Origin: Bacillus sp. 2B10
Lineage (GTDB): Bacteria > Pseudomonadota > Alphaproteobacteria > Sphingomonadales > Sphingomonadaceae
DNA: 62,739 nt
Direction: 5' to 3'
Assembly: GCA_003946805.1 (NCBI GenBank)
Contig: RPSH01000024.1
Span: 1-62,739 of the forward strand
Part shown: positions 27,601 to 36,126 of the stretch, one piece after another
Position numbering within the stretch: position 1 is the first letter of the stretch
Layout of the letters: the number at the start of each line of letters is the position of its first letter
The notes under the pieces: model-generated
Database searches by the model: none
What the model saw: only the letters and a program-made list of their open reading frames with translations
Told to the model about the DNA's origin: nothing
Translations under genes and position numbers: made by a program

Positions 27601-29386
27601 CCGGTTGCGCATCGGGATCGCCGCCGCCGCGCTGATCGCGGCCGGCGTGCCGGCGATCGGACAGGACGTGCCCGAATCGCTGCTGCCGCCGGGGTTCGGC
27701 GATGCGCCGGTGCCGGCCCCCACGCCGACGCCGCGGCCGACCGCAGCGGCGCCGTCGACCGGCGCGCCGGGTTTCGCGCCGTCGGCGCCGATCGTCCAGC
27801 CGCTGCCGGGCGTGCCGGGCGCGGTGCCGACCCCGACGCCGACCGCATCGGCGACGCCGGTCGCGATCAGCCCGGAGGCGCTGCGGCAATATGAGCTGCC
27901 CGACTACGCCCGCCGCTCGACCGCCAGCATCGGCATCGCCGGGCAGGGCGGCGCATTCGGCAACGACGCGTTCGGGACCGCCGACGGACCGTGGCTGGAA
28001 CGGGTGATGCGCTCGCTCGACGCGCCGGTCGCGTCGCGTTGGGTATCGATCGGACTGCGCCGCGCGCTGGTGTCGGATGTCATGACGCCGAGCGGGGTCG
28101 ACGGTGCGGATTATGCCGCGGAGCGGGCATGGCTGCTGGTGCGGATGGGCGAGGCGGCTTCGGCGCGCGCGCTGGTCCAGTCGGTCGATATCGAGAATTA
28201 TACGCCGAAACTGTTCCAGATCGCGATGCAGGCGATGCTGGCGACCGGTGATCCCGCCGGGCTGTGCCCGCTGGTCACCCCGGCGATGGCACAGTCGAAC
28301 GAACGCGGCTGGCGCCTGGCCAACGCCATCTGCCTCGGCCTGTCGGGCAAGGCGCGCGAGGCCGGGCGGATCGTCGATCAGGCCCGTCGTGCCGCGCCGG
28401 GTGGCGGTGCGATCGACGTGGCGCTGGCCGAGAAGCTGGTCGGCAAGGGTTCGGCCGGACGCCGCGCCGCGACGATCGAATGGGACGGCATCGACCGGCT
28501 GACCGCATGGCGATACGGCATGGCCGCCGCCAGTGCGACGCCGGTGCCCGCCGCCCTGTTCGGCGGGGTCGGGCCGCAGGTCCGCTACTGGCACGCGACC
28601 GCACCGCAATTCGCGCCGGGCGTCCGGCTGGCCGATGCCGATCTGGCGGCGGCGCAGGGCGTGGTGTCGAGCGAGGCGCTGGTCGACCTGTACGCGCAAC
28701 TGGGCAGCGACGAGGACGCGACCAGCAAGCAGGGCGCGCTGGCGACCGACCTGCGTACCGCCTTTACCGGCAACGATACCGACCGGCTGGCGATGCTGCG
28801 CCAGTTCTGGGAACCGGCGATCACCACGCCGTCCGGCTATGCCCGGCGGGTGCTGACCGCGCGCGCCGCGGCGATGATCGCGCCGGTCGCGACCCATGCG
28901 GGCGATGCCGACCAGTTGATCGCGTCCATGCTGAGCGCGGGCCTCGACCTGCCGGCGCTGCGCTGGCGCGGGATCGTGCCGGTCGGCAGCGATGGCTGGG
29001 CGATGCTGGCGGTCGCCGACCCGATGGGCCGGTCGGTCGCGGCGGGCGCGGTGTCGGACTATGCCGGGCAGAATGCCCGCAAGGGCCAGCTGCTGTTCGC
29101 GGCGCTTGCCGGGCTCGGCCGGCTGCCGCGCGACCAGGTGGCGGGCATGGCGCGCGAGCTGAACGTCGCGGTCGGCGCGCGCAATCCGTGGACGGACGCG
29201 ATCGACCGCGCGGGCGTGAACGGCGAGGGCGGCACGGTGCTGCTGCTGGCGGCGAGCGGCATGCAGACGCGCGACTGGCGCGGGGTGCCGGCCGAGGCGC
29301 TGTTCCACATCGTCGCGGCGCTGCGCGCGGCGGGGCGCGAGGGCGAGGCGCGGATGATCGCGGCCGAGGCGCTCGCCCGGTCGTGA
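27581..29386 (+). CDS. Large exported alpha-helical protein of unknown function
   Basis: The 601-residue product has a signal peptide (IGIAAAALIAAGVPAIGQ, cleavage near residue 28), then a low-complexity Pro/Thr/Ala linker with repeated PTPTP (about 45-95), then an alanine- and leucine-rich helical region with no motif I can name. The start is TTG, 20 bases inside the preceding small membrane gene. The stop overlaps the recombinase start as GTGA. The long run of paired helices could be a TPR-like solenoid, but that is inference. Association with the cell envelope follows from the signal peptide. Confidence 0.75.
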   Translation: MKTSPTDRLRIGIAAAALIAAGVPAIGQDVPESLLPPGFGDAPVPAPTPTPRPTAAAPSTGAPGFAPSAPIVQPLPGVPGAVPTPTPTASATPVAISPEALRQYELPDYARRSTASIGIAGQGGAFGNDAFGTADGPWLERVMRSLDAPVASRWVSIGLRRALVSDVMTPSGVDGADYAAERAWLLVRMGEAASARALVQSVDIENYTPKLFQIAMQAMLATGDPAGLCPLVTPAMAQSNERGWRLANAICLGLSGKAREAGRIVDQARRAAPGGGAIDVALAEKLVGKGSAGRRAATIEWDGIDRLTAWRYGMAAASATPVPAALFGGVGPQVRYWHATAPQFAPGVRLADADLAAAQGVVSSEALVDLYAQLGSDEDATSKQGALATDLRTAFTGNDTDRLAMLRQFWEPAITTPSGYARRVLTARAAAMIAPVATHAGDADQLIASMLSAGLDLPALRWRGIVPVGSDGWAMLAVADPMGRSVAAGAVSDYAGQNARKGQLLFAALAGLGRLPRDQVAGMARELNVAVGARNPWTDAIDRAGVNGEGGTVLLLAASGMQTRDWRGVPAEALFHIVAALRAAGREGEARMIAAEALARS

Positions 29387-30306
29387 CGTCTCCCGTGGCG
29401 ACTGGCCCCGGCACCGACCGGGACCTGATCGACCGCTTTCTGGAGATGATGGCGGCGGAGGCGGGGGCGGCGCGCAACACCATCGCCGCCTATCGCACCG
29501 ACCTGTCGCTCGCGTCGCAGGCGCTGTGCGGGCGGCTGGCAACGGCGGATGCCGCGGCGATCGGGCGGCTGGCCGACGGGTGGCAGGATTTCGCCAAGTC
29601 GACCGTCGCGCGCAAGGGCGCGGCGCTGCGGCGGTTCTTCGCGTTTCTGGCGGAGGAGGGGCTGCGCGGCGACGATCCGGGCGCGGCGCTGCCCCGGCCG
29701 GGTACGTCGCGCCCGCTGCCCAGGACGCTGTCGAGCGGCGATATCGATGCGATGTTCGCCGCGATCGACGCGCGGATCGCGCGGGTGCCGCCCGACCGCA
29801 ACGACCTGCGCCTGTCCGCGCTGTTCGAGCTGCTGTACGGATCGGGACTGCGTGCGACCGAGCTGGTGTCGCTGCCCCGCGCGGCGATCGCGTCCGACCG
29901 GCCGTACCTGATCCTGAAGGGCAAGGGCGGGCGCGAGCGGATGGTGCCGCTGTCCGATCGTGCCCGTGCCGCCGTCGCGCGGTGGCGGGCGCACGTCCCC
30001 GCGGACAGCGCGTGGCTGTTCCCGTCGGGACAGAAGCACCTCGGCCGGATGCGGTTGTACCAGATCGTCCGCGCGCTGGCGGGCGAGGCGGGGATCGCGC
30101 CCGACCGGATCAGCCCGCACGTCCTGCGCCACGCCTTTGCCACGCATCTGCTGGAGGGCGGGGCCGACCTGCGCGCGTTGCAGGCGATGCTGGGCCATGC
30201 CGATATCGCGACCACCGAAATCTATACCCATGTCGATGCGTCGCGACTGGTACGGCTGGTCAACGAACGCCACCCGCTGATTGACGCCGGACGGACACGG
30301 CCATAG
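29383..30306 (+). CDS. XerD-type tyrosine recombinase
   Basis: The 307-residue protein has the N-terminal SAM-like core-binding domain and the C-terminal catalytic domain with all expected residues: R157 (GLRATEL), K181 ([13 protein letters not shown]), H246 and R249 ([12 protein letters not shown]), H272 and the nucleophile Y281 (IYTHVD). Length and motifs fit XerD, which with XerC resolves chromosome dimers at dif during division. The start is GTG overlapping the previous stop. No integrated element or attachment sites flank it, so it looks like a housekeeping recombinase rather than an integrase. Confidence 0.9.
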   Translation: MTSPVATGPGTDRDLIDRFLEMMAAEAGAARNTIAAYRTDLSLASQALCGRLATADAAAIGRLADGWQDFAKSTVARKGAALRRFFAFLAEEGLRGDDPGAALPRPGTSRPLPRTLSSGDIDAMFAAIDARIARVPPDRNDLRLSALFELLYGSGLRATELVSLPRAAIASDRPYLILKGKGGRERMVPLSDRARAAVARWRAHVPADSAWLFPSGQKHLGRMRLYQIVRALAGEAGIAPDRISPHVLRHAFATHLLEGGADLRALQAMLGHADIATTEIYTHVDASRLVRLVNERHPLIDAGRTRP

Positions 30307-30317
30307 GGCGCGGAACC

Positions 30318-31265
30318 ATGGCTACCTTCCTTGATTTCGAAAAACCCATCGCCGAACTGCAGGCGCGGATCGACGAACTGCGCGATACCGCCGCCGATGG
30401 CGAGCTGGACATCGCGACCGAGATCGGGCGGTTGCAGACCAAGTCCGACCGGCTGCTGCGCGAAACCTATGCGAAGCTGACCCCGTGGCAGAAGACGCAG
30501 GTCGCGCGCCATCCCGAACGGCCGCATTTCAGGCATTATGTCGCCGCGCTGGTCGAGGATTTCATGCCGCTGGGCGGTGACCGCGCCTTTGCCGACGATC
30601 AGGCGATCCTCGGCGGGATCGGCCGGTTTCGCGGGCGCAAGGTCGTGGTGATCGGCCATGAAAAGGGCGACGACACCGCCACGCGGCTGCGCCACAATTT
30701 CGGCATGGGCAAGCCAGAGGGCTATCGCAAGGCGATCCGCCTGATGCAGCTGGCCGACCGCTTCGCCCTGCCGGTGGTGACGCTGGTCGATACGTCGGGT
30801 GCGTTTCCCGGTATCCAGGCCGAGGAGCGTGGACAGGCCGAAGCGATCGCGCGATCGACCGAGGCGGCGCTGAACCTCGGCGTGCCGATGGTGTCGGCGA
30901 TCCTCGGCGAAGGCGGATCGGGCGGCGCGATCGCGCTGGCGGCGGGCAACCGGGTGCTGATGATGGAACACGCCGTGTATTCGGTGATCTCGCCCGAAGG
31001 CTGCGCATCGATCCTGTGGCGCACCGCCGACAAGGCACCTGAAGCGGCCGAGGCGATGCGGGTGACCGCGCAGGACCTGAAGACGCTGGGCGTGATCGAC
31101 CGGATCGTCGCCGAGCCGCTGGGCGCAGCGCACCGTGATCCGGCGGCGGCGATCGCCGCGCTGGGCGATGCGATCGATGGCGAACTGACCGAACTGGCGG
31201 CGCAGGATGCGGCCGGGCTGCGGCAGGCGCGGCGCAAGAAGTTTCTCGCAATGGGGCGGCTGTAA
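30318..31265 (+). CDS. accA: Acetyl-CoA carboxylase carboxyltransferase subunit alpha
   Basis: AccA with AccD transfers carboxyl from biotin to acetyl-CoA to give malonyl-CoA for fatty acid synthesis. The 315-residue protein has the N-terminal coiled segment [18 protein letters not shown], the crotonase-like core with RNFGM-type [34 protein letters not shown] and [12 protein letters not shown], then [11 protein letters not shown]. It starts 12 bases after the recombinase gene and is followed by a hairpin terminator. Confidence 0.97.
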   Translation: MATFLDFEKPIAELQARIDELRDTAADGELDIATEIGRLQTKSDRLLRETYAKLTPWQKTQVARHPERPHFRHYVAALVEDFMPLGGDRAFADDQAILGGIGRFRGRKVVVIGHEKGDDTATRLRHNFGMGKPEGYRKAIRLMQLADRFALPVVTLVDTSGAFPGIQAEERGQAEAIARSTEAALNLGVPMVSAILGEGGSGGAIALAAGNRVLMMEHAVYSVISPEGCASILWRTADKAPEAAEAMRVTAQDLKTLGVIDRIVAEPLGAAHRDPAAAIAALGDAIDGELTELAAQDAAGLRQARRKKFLAMGRL

Positions 31266-31271
31266 CGCGAA

Positions 31272-31303
31272 AAGGGCGGCGGAACCGAAGTCCCCCCGCC
31301 CTT
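31272..31303. terminator. Hairpin between accA and the Flp pilin gene
   Basis: AAGGGCGG (31272-31279) pairs with CCGCCCTT (31296-31303) right after the accA stop and 22 bases from the convergent pilin stop. On the plus strand TCCTGTTC follows, so the T-run is weak. It probably serves both genes. Confidence 0.6.
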
Positions 31304-31324
31304 CCTGTTCGGCGTAGTGAAGGC

Positions 31325-31492
31325 TTACGAAGCCTTCATGTTCGACGTGACGTTGCCGAAGGTGGTCTTCAGCTGGTTGCCCAGGCCCTGCATCGCGGCG
31401 ATGGCGGCGACGGCGATCAGCGCGGCGATCAGGCCGTATTCGATCGCGGTGGCGCCCTTGCTGTTCTTCAGGAAGGTACGGATCTTCTGCAT
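31325..31492 (-). CDS. Flp/Fap-type pilin
   Basis: A 55-residue Flp prepilin: short basic leader MQKIRTFLKNSKG, cleavage before ATAIEY with the diagnostic Glu+5 and Tyr+6, then a hydrophobic helix GLIAALIAVAAIAAM and a short polar tail NVTSNMKAS. Flp pilins build Tad pili used in surface attachment. No tad/cpa assembly genes are in the window; the prepilin peptidase at 6353-7099 could process it, although Tad systems usually bring their own TadV/CpaA. A second pilin gene lies upstream on the same strand. Confidence 0.92.
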   Translation of the reverse strand: MQKIRTFLKNSKGATAIEYGLIAALIAVAAIAAMQGLGNQLKTTFGNVTSNMKAS

Positions 31493-31624
31493 AATTCGCT
31501 CCATGGTTCTGCGTGCTTCAATTATTCCCGGCGTTACGGAACAAAATTCCGGTCGGCTCGAAGAGGGTACGATCGGCGCGGTTGATAAAGGTTTAAAGGA
31601 ACACGAGGGACTTCACTTTGATGG

Positions 31625-31816
31625 TTAACCGCGTGGGGTATGTTGCGTTACATTCGCGGTGACCCCGTTCCACAGGTCGCTGGTGGTCTTGCCGAGGGCG
31701 GCGATACCGGTCATGACCGCCAGGACCACCAGTGCCAGGATCATGCCGTATTCGACCGCCGTCGCGCCGCGCCGATCTTGCCAGAGGCTGCGGAAGACCC
31801 GCACAAGCGAACGCAT
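31625..31816 (-). CDS. Second Flp-type pilin
   Basis: A 63-residue prepilin with leader MRSLVRVFRSLWQDRRG, cleavage before ATAVEY (Glu+5, Tyr+6), and hydrophobic segment GMILALVVLAVMTGIAAL. It differs from the neighbour mainly in the longer leader and the tail ending TQHTPRG. A 132-base gap separates the two pilins. It may be a paralogue used under other conditions or a minor subunit; the sequence alone does not say. Confidence 0.88.
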   Translation of the reverse strand: MRSLVRVFRSLWQDRRGATAVEYGMILALVVLAVMTGIAALGKTTSDLWNGVTANVTQHTPRG

Positions 31817-31876
31817 GACGGCCTGACTCCCCGCGAAACTCCGTGGGCAATTCCTAGGCCGGTTGAGGTTAAGAAA

Positions 31877-32290
31877 GTGTCGATTCCCCCATCCCGCATA
31901 TTGCTGGTTACCGCCGCCGCGCTGGTCGATCGCGACGGTCGCGTCCTGGTGCAGCAACGCCCGCCGGGCACGGCGATGGCCGGGCTATGGGAGTTTCCCG
32001 GCGGCAAGGTGGAACCGGGCGAAACGCCGGAGGCCGCGCTGATCCGCGAGCTGGACGAGGAACTGGGGATCGTGGTCGATCACAGCTGCCTCGCACCCGC
32101 GGCGTTCGCCAGCGAAGGGCTGGGCGACCGGCACCTGTTGCTGCTGCTGTACGCGCTGCGCAAATGGAACGGCATCCCGCAGGCGCGCCATGCGACCGCG
32201 CTGCAATGGCTGCGGCCGGTGCAGCTCCACGCGCTGCCGATGCCGCCCGCAGACCGCCCGCTGATCGGACTGCTGGAGACCCTTATCTAG
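31877..32290 (+). CDS. mutT: MutT-type Nudix hydrolase (8-oxo-dGTP diphosphatase candidate)
   Basis: A 137-residue protein with a complete Nudix box (about residues 42-64: GGKVEPGETPEAALIRELDE followed by ELGI). EFPGGKVEPGE and ALQWLRP are typical of the MutT branch that removes oxidised guanine nucleotides. The GTG start was chosen because the first beta strand (ILLVTAAALVDRDG) begins just after it. It converges with the methyltransferase gene with an 8-base overlap at the 3' ends. Confidence 0.88.
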   Translation: MSIPPSRILLVTAAALVDRDGRVLVQQRPPGTAMAGLWEFPGGKVEPGETPEAALIRELDEELGIVVDHSCLAPAAFASEGLGDRHLLLLLYALRKWNGIPQARHATALQWLRPVQLHALPMPPADRPLIGLLETLI

Positions 32291-33113
32291 GGCGCAGCGT
32301 GTCGGCGAGCGAGGCGGTGGCGCTGCCGCGTCTCGCCGGTTGCGGCTGGCTGGGCGCGGGGGCCCAGCCGGTGAGGTAGATCACCTCGAACTGTTCGGTC
32401 GTCCGCCCATCGGCGTCGGCGCGCTCCGCAAAGGCCGCCGCGGTCGCCATCAGGCCGGTTCGGCCGAGCGGCGCGGGTTCGAGCAGGCCGGTCGCGCCCA
32501 TGCCGCGCAGGTCGTCGACCAGCCGCCCGAGCCCGGCATAGCGCACGCTCAGCGTTTCCGAATCGGCGACCGGCAGCGCGAAGCCGGCGCGCACCAGCAG
32601 GTCGCCGGCCGAGCGCAGGTCGATCTGCGGATGGACCCGGGCCGCCGGGCGGTCGGGTTCGGCGGCGAGCAACGACTGGCGCAGCGTTGCCAGCGTCCGC
32701 CCGCCGGTAAAGGCCGCGAGGAACAGCCCGTCGGGGCGCAGCGTCCGCCGGATCAGCGTCAGCGCGCCGGGCAGGTCGTTGACGCTGTCGAGCACGCCGA
32801 CCGACACGACCAAGTCGAACGCCCCGTCGGCGAAGGGCAGCCGGTCCTCGTCCCCCTGCACCCCGTGCGCGCCCCGCGCAAAGGCGAAGCCGGGGTCGAA
32901 GCGCGCGACGCGGGTGCCGGGCGGCGGGGTGAAGGCGGCGTCGGCGCAGCCGAGGTCGAGCACGTCGGAGAAGCTGCGGGTGACGGCATGCAGCCGCTCC
33001 TCGATCCCCTCCAGCATGTAGCGGTGGAGGAAGTCGGCGCGGGCGAAATCGGTGGCAGCGCGGTCGCGGTGGAGGCGGCGGCGCTGGCGGGCGAAAAGGT
33101 CGGGGGCGGTCAC
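32283..33113 (-). CDS. Class I SAM-dependent methyltransferase (BioC/NDUFAF5-like)
   Basis: The 276-residue protein has VLDLGCADAAF (SAM motif I), GDEDRLPFADGAFDLVVSVGVL (motifs II-III region, LPFAD...FDLVVS) and LRPDGLFLAAFTGG. The N-terminus LFARQRRRLHRDRAA resembles the NDUFAF5-like branch found beside comF and grxC in alphaproteobacteria. That branch modifies an arginine in respiratory complex I in mitochondria; whether this one does is unknown. The start is GTG; a TTG 12 codons upstream is possible. It is divergent from comF, 43 bases apart. Confidence 0.82.
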   Translation of the reverse strand: MTAPDLFARQRRRLHRDRAATDFARADFLHRYMLEGIEERLHAVTRSFSDVLDLGCADAAFTPPPGTRVARFDPGFAFARGAHGVQGDEDRLPFADGAFDLVVSVGVLDSVNDLPGALTLIRRTLRPDGLFLAAFTGGRTLATLRQSLLAAEPDRPAARVHPQIDLRSAGDLLVRAGFALPVADSETLSVRYAGLGRLVDDLRGMGATGLLEPAPLGRTGLMATAAAFAERADADGRTTEQFEVIYLTGWAPAPSQPQPARRGSATASLADTLRPR

Positions 33114-33156
33114 GCGCCGCCTTGTGCCGGGTGGCGGGCGCGGCGACAAGGGCGCG

Positions 33157-33888
33157 ATGCGCCCGCTCGCCGTCCCCGCCGCCGCCCTGGCCCAGCTCGT
33201 CGCGCTGGCGCTGCCGCCGCGCTGTCCGGGGTGCGGGTTGGTGGTGGAGGCGGATCACCGGTTCTGCGCGACATGCTGGTCGGGGCTGCGCTTTCTGGGC
33301 GATCCGGCGTGCGCGCGGTGCGGCGTGCCGTTCGCGGTCGATGCGGGGCCGGGGACGTGCTGCGCGACGTGCCTCATGCGGCCGCCGGGGCATGACGGGG
33401 TGCGGGCGGCGGTCGCCTATGGCCCGGTCGCGCGCGATGTCGCGCTGAAGCTGAAATATGGCGGGCGGCTGGCGCTGGCGCGGACGATGGCGCGGCTGAT
33501 GGTGCGCCATCTGGCGGCGGACGCGACGTGCCTGATTCCCGTGCCGCTGCACCGGCGGCGGATCTGGACGCGCGGCTACAACCAGGCGCAGTTGATCGCC
33601 GCCGAACTGGGGCGGCTGTCCGGCGTCCCGGTGGCACGCGACGCGCTGCGCCGGACGCGGCCCACCCCGCCGCTGCGCGGGCTGGACGGACGTCGCCGGG
33701 CACAGGCGGTGCGCGGTGCGTTCGCCGTGACCGATCCGGCGCGGATCATCGGGCAGTCGATCGTGCTGGTCGATGACGTCCATACCAGTGGCGCGACGGC
33801 GCAGGCATGCGCCAGGGCGTTGCGCGCGGCAGGGGCGGTGCAGGTATCCGTCCTGTGCTGGGCGCGGGTCGTCGGGACGGACGATTGA
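33157..33888 (+). CDS. comF: ComF-family protein with phosphoribosyltransferase domain
   Basis: The 243-residue protein has an N-terminal zinc-ribbon with paired cysteines (CPGCG, CATCW, CARCG, CCATC) and a C-terminal phosphoribosyltransferase-like domain with the PRPP motif IVLVDDVHTSGATA. RRRIWTRGYNQAQLIAAEL is the ComF signature. ComF proteins contribute to DNA uptake in competent bacteria, but outside those hosts the role is uncertain. It starts the unit comF-grxC-nitrilase-DUF1178. Confidence 0.93.
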   Translation: MRPLAVPAAALAQLVALALPPRCPGCGLVVEADHRFCATCWSGLRFLGDPACARCGVPFAVDAGPGTCCATCLMRPPGHDGVRAAVAYGPVARDVALKLKYGGRLALARTMARLMVRHLAADATCLIPVPLHRRRIWTRGYNQAQLIAAELGRLSGVPVARDALRRTRPTPPLRGLDGRRRAQAVRGAFAVTDPARIIGQSIVLVDDVHTSGATAQACARALRAAGAVQVSVLCWARVVGTDD

Positions 33889-33920
33889 CAAGGGCGCACG
33901 GCGACCACAACTGCACTGGC

Positions 33921-34178
33921 ATGGCAAACATCACCATCTATACCAAGGCGTTCTGCCCCTATTGCACCCGCGCCAAACGGCTGCTGGACGACAAGGGCGC
34001 GGCCTATGACGAGATCGACATCACCATGGGCGGGCCAAAGCGGCAGGAGATGCTGGGCCGTGCCAATGGCCGCACCACGGTGCCGCAGATCTTCATCGGT
34101 GATGCGCATGTCGGCGGATCGGACGATCTCGCCGCGCTGGAACGCGACGGCAGGCTGGACGCGCTGCTGGGCGCATGA
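33921..34178 (+). CDS. grxC: Glutaredoxin, CPYC type
   Basis: An 85-residue glutaredoxin with the dithiol active site CPYC (C12, C15 in KAFCPYCTRAK), the cis-proline in TTVPQIFIGD and glutathione-binding VGGSDDL. It reduces disulfides and mixed glutathione disulfides in the cytoplasm. It begins 32 bases after comF; its stop overlaps the next gene by ATGA. Confidence 0.97.
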   Translation: MANITIYTKAFCPYCTRAKRLLDDKGAAYDEIDITMGGPKRQEMLGRANGRTTVPQIFIGDAHVGGSDDLAALERDGRLDALLGA

Positions 34179-34999
34179 AGCTCGCGCTGCTCCAGATGAC
34201 TGCCGGTATCGATCCGGATGCCAATGCCGCGGTGCTGGTGGACGCGATCGAACGGGCGGCGGCGGCGGGCGCGGCGATGCTGTTCACGCCCGAAATGTCC
34301 GGACTGATCGATCGCGACCGCGAACGGGCAGCGGGATCGATCGCGACCGAAGCTGGCGATCGCGTGTTGCGCGCGGTATGCGATACGACGGCGCGGACCG
34401 GCGTCTGGGTGCATCTCGGATCGCTGGCGGTGCGGCGCGACGATGGCCGGCTCGCCAATCGCGGCTATGTGATCGACGACGGTGGCTGCATCCGCGCAAC
34501 CTATGACAAGCTGCACCTGTTCGACGTGACGCTGCCCGGCGGCGAGAGCTGGCGCGAATCGGCGAGCTATGCGCCGGGCGAACGCGCCTGCGTGGTGACG
34601 ACCCCGGCGGGCAAGCTCGGCCTGTCGATCTGCTACGACCTGCGCTTCGCCGACCTGTTCCGCGCGATGAGCGATGCCGGGGCGACGATCCTGTCGGTGC
34701 CGGCGGCCTTCACCGTGCCGACGGGGCAGGCGCATTGGCACGTCCTGCTGCGGGCGCGCGCGATCGAGGCGGGAGCGTTCGTCGTGGCGGCGGCGCAGAC
34801 CGGCACCCATCAGGACGGCCGCACGACCTATGGCCATTCGCTGGTGATCGATCCGTGGGGCAAGGTTCTGCTCGACATGGGCGAGGGGGCGGGCATCGGC
34901 TATGTCGACATCGATCCGGCGCAGGTCGATACGGTGCGCGCGCGTATTCCGGTGCTCGACCATCGCCGTGCCATCCCGCCGGTCGAGCGTATCGCGTGA
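34175..34999 (+). CDS. Carbon-nitrogen hydrolase (Nit1-like amidase)
   Basis: The 274-residue nitrilase-superfamily protein has the Glu-Lys-Cys triad: E40 in FTPEMSG, K112 in YDKLHLFDV and C153 in SICYDLRF. The sequence pattern and place after a glutaredoxin gene suit the Nit1 branch, which removes deaminated glutathione; that function is an inference from family knowledge. ATGA overlaps grxC and GTGA overlaps the DUF1178 gene. Confidence 0.9.
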   Translation: MKLALLQMTAGIDPDANAAVLVDAIERAAAAGAAMLFTPEMSGLIDRDRERAAGSIATEAGDRVLRAVCDTTARTGVWVHLGSLAVRRDDGRLANRGYVIDDGGCIRATYDKLHLFDVTLPGGESWRESASYAPGERACVVTTPAGKLGLSICYDLRFADLFRAMSDAGATILSVPAAFTVPTGQAHWHVLLRARAIEAGAFVVAAAQTGTHQDGRTTYGHSLVIDPWGKVLLDMGEGAGIGYVDIDPAQVDTVRARIPVLDHRRAIPPVERIA

Positions 35000-35424
35000 T
35001 CGTGTTCGATCTGCGCTGTGGCAATACGCATGTGTTCGAGGCGTGGTTCGCCTCCAGCGACGCCTATGGCGAACAGCGCGAACGCGGCCTGATCCGCTGC
35101 CCGATGTGCGACGACGCGCGGATCGACAAGGCGGTGATGGCACCGAACATCGCGGCGAAGGGCGATCGCCCGGCGGGTCCGCCGCCCGGGGCGATGAAGG
35201 CGGCGCTGGCGGCGCTCGCCAGGGCGCAGCAGCAGGCGCTGTCGGGCAGCGAATGGGTCGGCCGCGCCTTTGCCGATCGCGCACGCGCGATGCACGTGGG
35301 GGAAGCGGACGTGGCGCCGATCCATGGCCAGGCGACCCGCGAGGAAGCGAAGGCACTGGTCGAGGAAGGCGTAACGATCGCGCCGCTGCCGCTGCCGGTG
35401 GTGCCGCCGGAGCGGGCGAATTAA
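34996..35424 (+). CDS. DUF1178 family protein
   Basis: A 142-residue protein that starts VIVFDLRCGNTHVFEAWFASS, the characteristic opening of DUF1178, with a second cysteine pair in IRCPMCDDARI. Conserved near the end is ATREEAKALVEEGV. The N-terminal Cys and the CPMC pair could bind zinc. The role is unknown. The GTG start overlaps the stop of the nitrilase gene (GTGA), as expected for the last gene of this conserved unit. Confidence 0.9.
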   Translation: MIVFDLRCGNTHVFEAWFASSDAYGEQRERGLIRCPMCDDARIDKAVMAPNIAAKGDRPAGPPPGAMKAALAALARAQQQALSGSEWVGRAFADRARAMHVGEADVAPIHGQATREEAKALVEEGVTIAPLPLPVVPPERAN

Positions 35425-35480
35425 AGCCTGATGACATTCAGCTATCCAGTGTCGTCCCGGGCTTACGGAGCCACTATTCT

Positions 35481-35509
35481 CGTCACCCCGGAACAGGTCC
35501 GGGGTGACG
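35481..35509. repeat. GTCACCCC palindromic repeat, single copy
   Basis: Perfect 12-base arms CGTCACCCCGGA and TCCGGGGTGACG around the loop ACAGG. Same family as 5044-5070. It lies 57 bases after the DUF1178 stop and may help end that transcript. Confidence 0.8.
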
Positions 35510-35650
35510 ATGGGATGTAAATGTCGATCGGCCTTCGAGCGAAAGCTGGGCCGCAAGCCGCGTTTTGCCCGCGCCCTCACCGAGAGATGTCAGCCTTCGC
35601 CGGGACGGCGATTGGTGCGGCCCCCCACCCGTTTGCTTCGAGCGCAGATT

Positions 35651-35790
35651 CGAGCCTGTCGAGAACCGAAGTCGTGAAGGGGTTGCCCCAAATAACCGCG
35701 TTCTCGACGAGGGGCGGGTCGGATTGTCCCCCGGACAATCCGGATACCCAAGCGGGGCATGGTTCACCCGACCCTCTTCTCGACAGGCTC
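35651..35790. repeat. Inverted repeat with CTGTCGAGA arms
   Basis: CGAGCCTGTCGAGA (35651-35664) and TCTCGACAGGCTC (35778-35790) face each other around a 113-base centre that itself holds the perfect hairpin GGATTGTCC-CCC-GGACAATCC (35721-35741). This is a separate sequence family from the GTCACCCC repeats. Confidence 0.75.
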
Positions 35791-35829
35791 TAAGCTGCTC
35801 GAATCGAACGGTGGTGGAAGGGGCTAGGT

Positions 35830-35960
35830 GTTTGATCCATCCCTGTTGAAACGGGCGTCATCCCAGCGAAGGCTGGGATCTCCCGGTGGTAGCGCGCAGC
35901 AGAAGCCGATGGAGACCCCAGCCTTCGCTGGGGTGACGGTTCCATTCGGATGGATCAAAC
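35830..35960. repeat. Nested inverted repeat (REPIN-like)
   Basis: Outer perfect 11-base arms GTTTGATCCAT (35830-35840) and ATGGATCAAAC (35950-35960) enclose two inward-facing palindromes: CGTCATCCCAGCGAAGGCTG (from 35856) and CCAGCCTTCGCTGGGGTGAC (ending about 35937). The layout matches the element at 22020-22182. Confidence 0.85.
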
Positions 35961-36003
35961 TCTAACGTGCCGATCGTCGACCGACGAACTGCGGCAGGAA
36001 AGC

Positions 36004-36080
36004 TGGTGGCCTCGGAGGGACTCGAACCCCCGACGCCCGCTTTAGGAAAGCGGCGCTCTGTCCAGCTGAGCTACGAGGCC
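36004..36080 (-). tRNA. tRNA-Arg (anticodon CCU)
   Basis: A complete 77-base cloverleaf on the minus strand. The acceptor stem is GGCCTCG/CGAGGCC, the D arm GCTC...GAGC, and the anticodon stem CCGCT/AGCGG with loop TTCCTAA, giving anticodon CCT for the AGG codon. The T arm loop is TTCGAGT. The 3' CCA is encoded in the DNA. AGG is a rare arginine codon in such GC-rich genomes, and a single CCU tRNA is the usual complement. Confidence 0.97.
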
Positions 36081-36126
36081 ATGGCAGCGCTGTATAAGCG
36101 CGCGCGCGCTTAGGCAATGCCGCCGA

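Larger units (their letters stand above)
35425..36003. other. Intergenic region of 579 bases with palindromic repeats, no gene seen
   Basis: No open frame here shows signs of coding. It holds a single GTCACCCC palindrome (35481-35509), a third repeat family with inverted CGAGCCTGTCGAGA/TCTCGACAGGCTC arms (35651-35664 and 35778-35790) enclosing the hairpin GGATTGTCC-CCC-GGACAATCC (35721-35741), and a nested inverted repeat at 35830-35960. It lies between the DUF1178 stop and the 3' end of tRNA-Arg, so it is a convergent intergenic region. Confidence 0.8.

Noticed and set aside
29383..30306. The tyrosine recombinase as integrase of a mobile element
   Set aside because: No attachment repeats, cargo or composition change flank it; the motifs and context with accA fit a XerD-type housekeeping recombinase.
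35425..36003. Palindrome-rich stretch as a CRISPR array
   Set aside because: The repeats are unequal, inverted rather than direct, and not evenly spaced; no cas genes.
36004..36080. tRNA-Arg as an integration site of an island
   Set aside because: No integrase and no partial tRNA copy seen nearby; the repeats at 35425-36003 do not match the tRNA 3' end.
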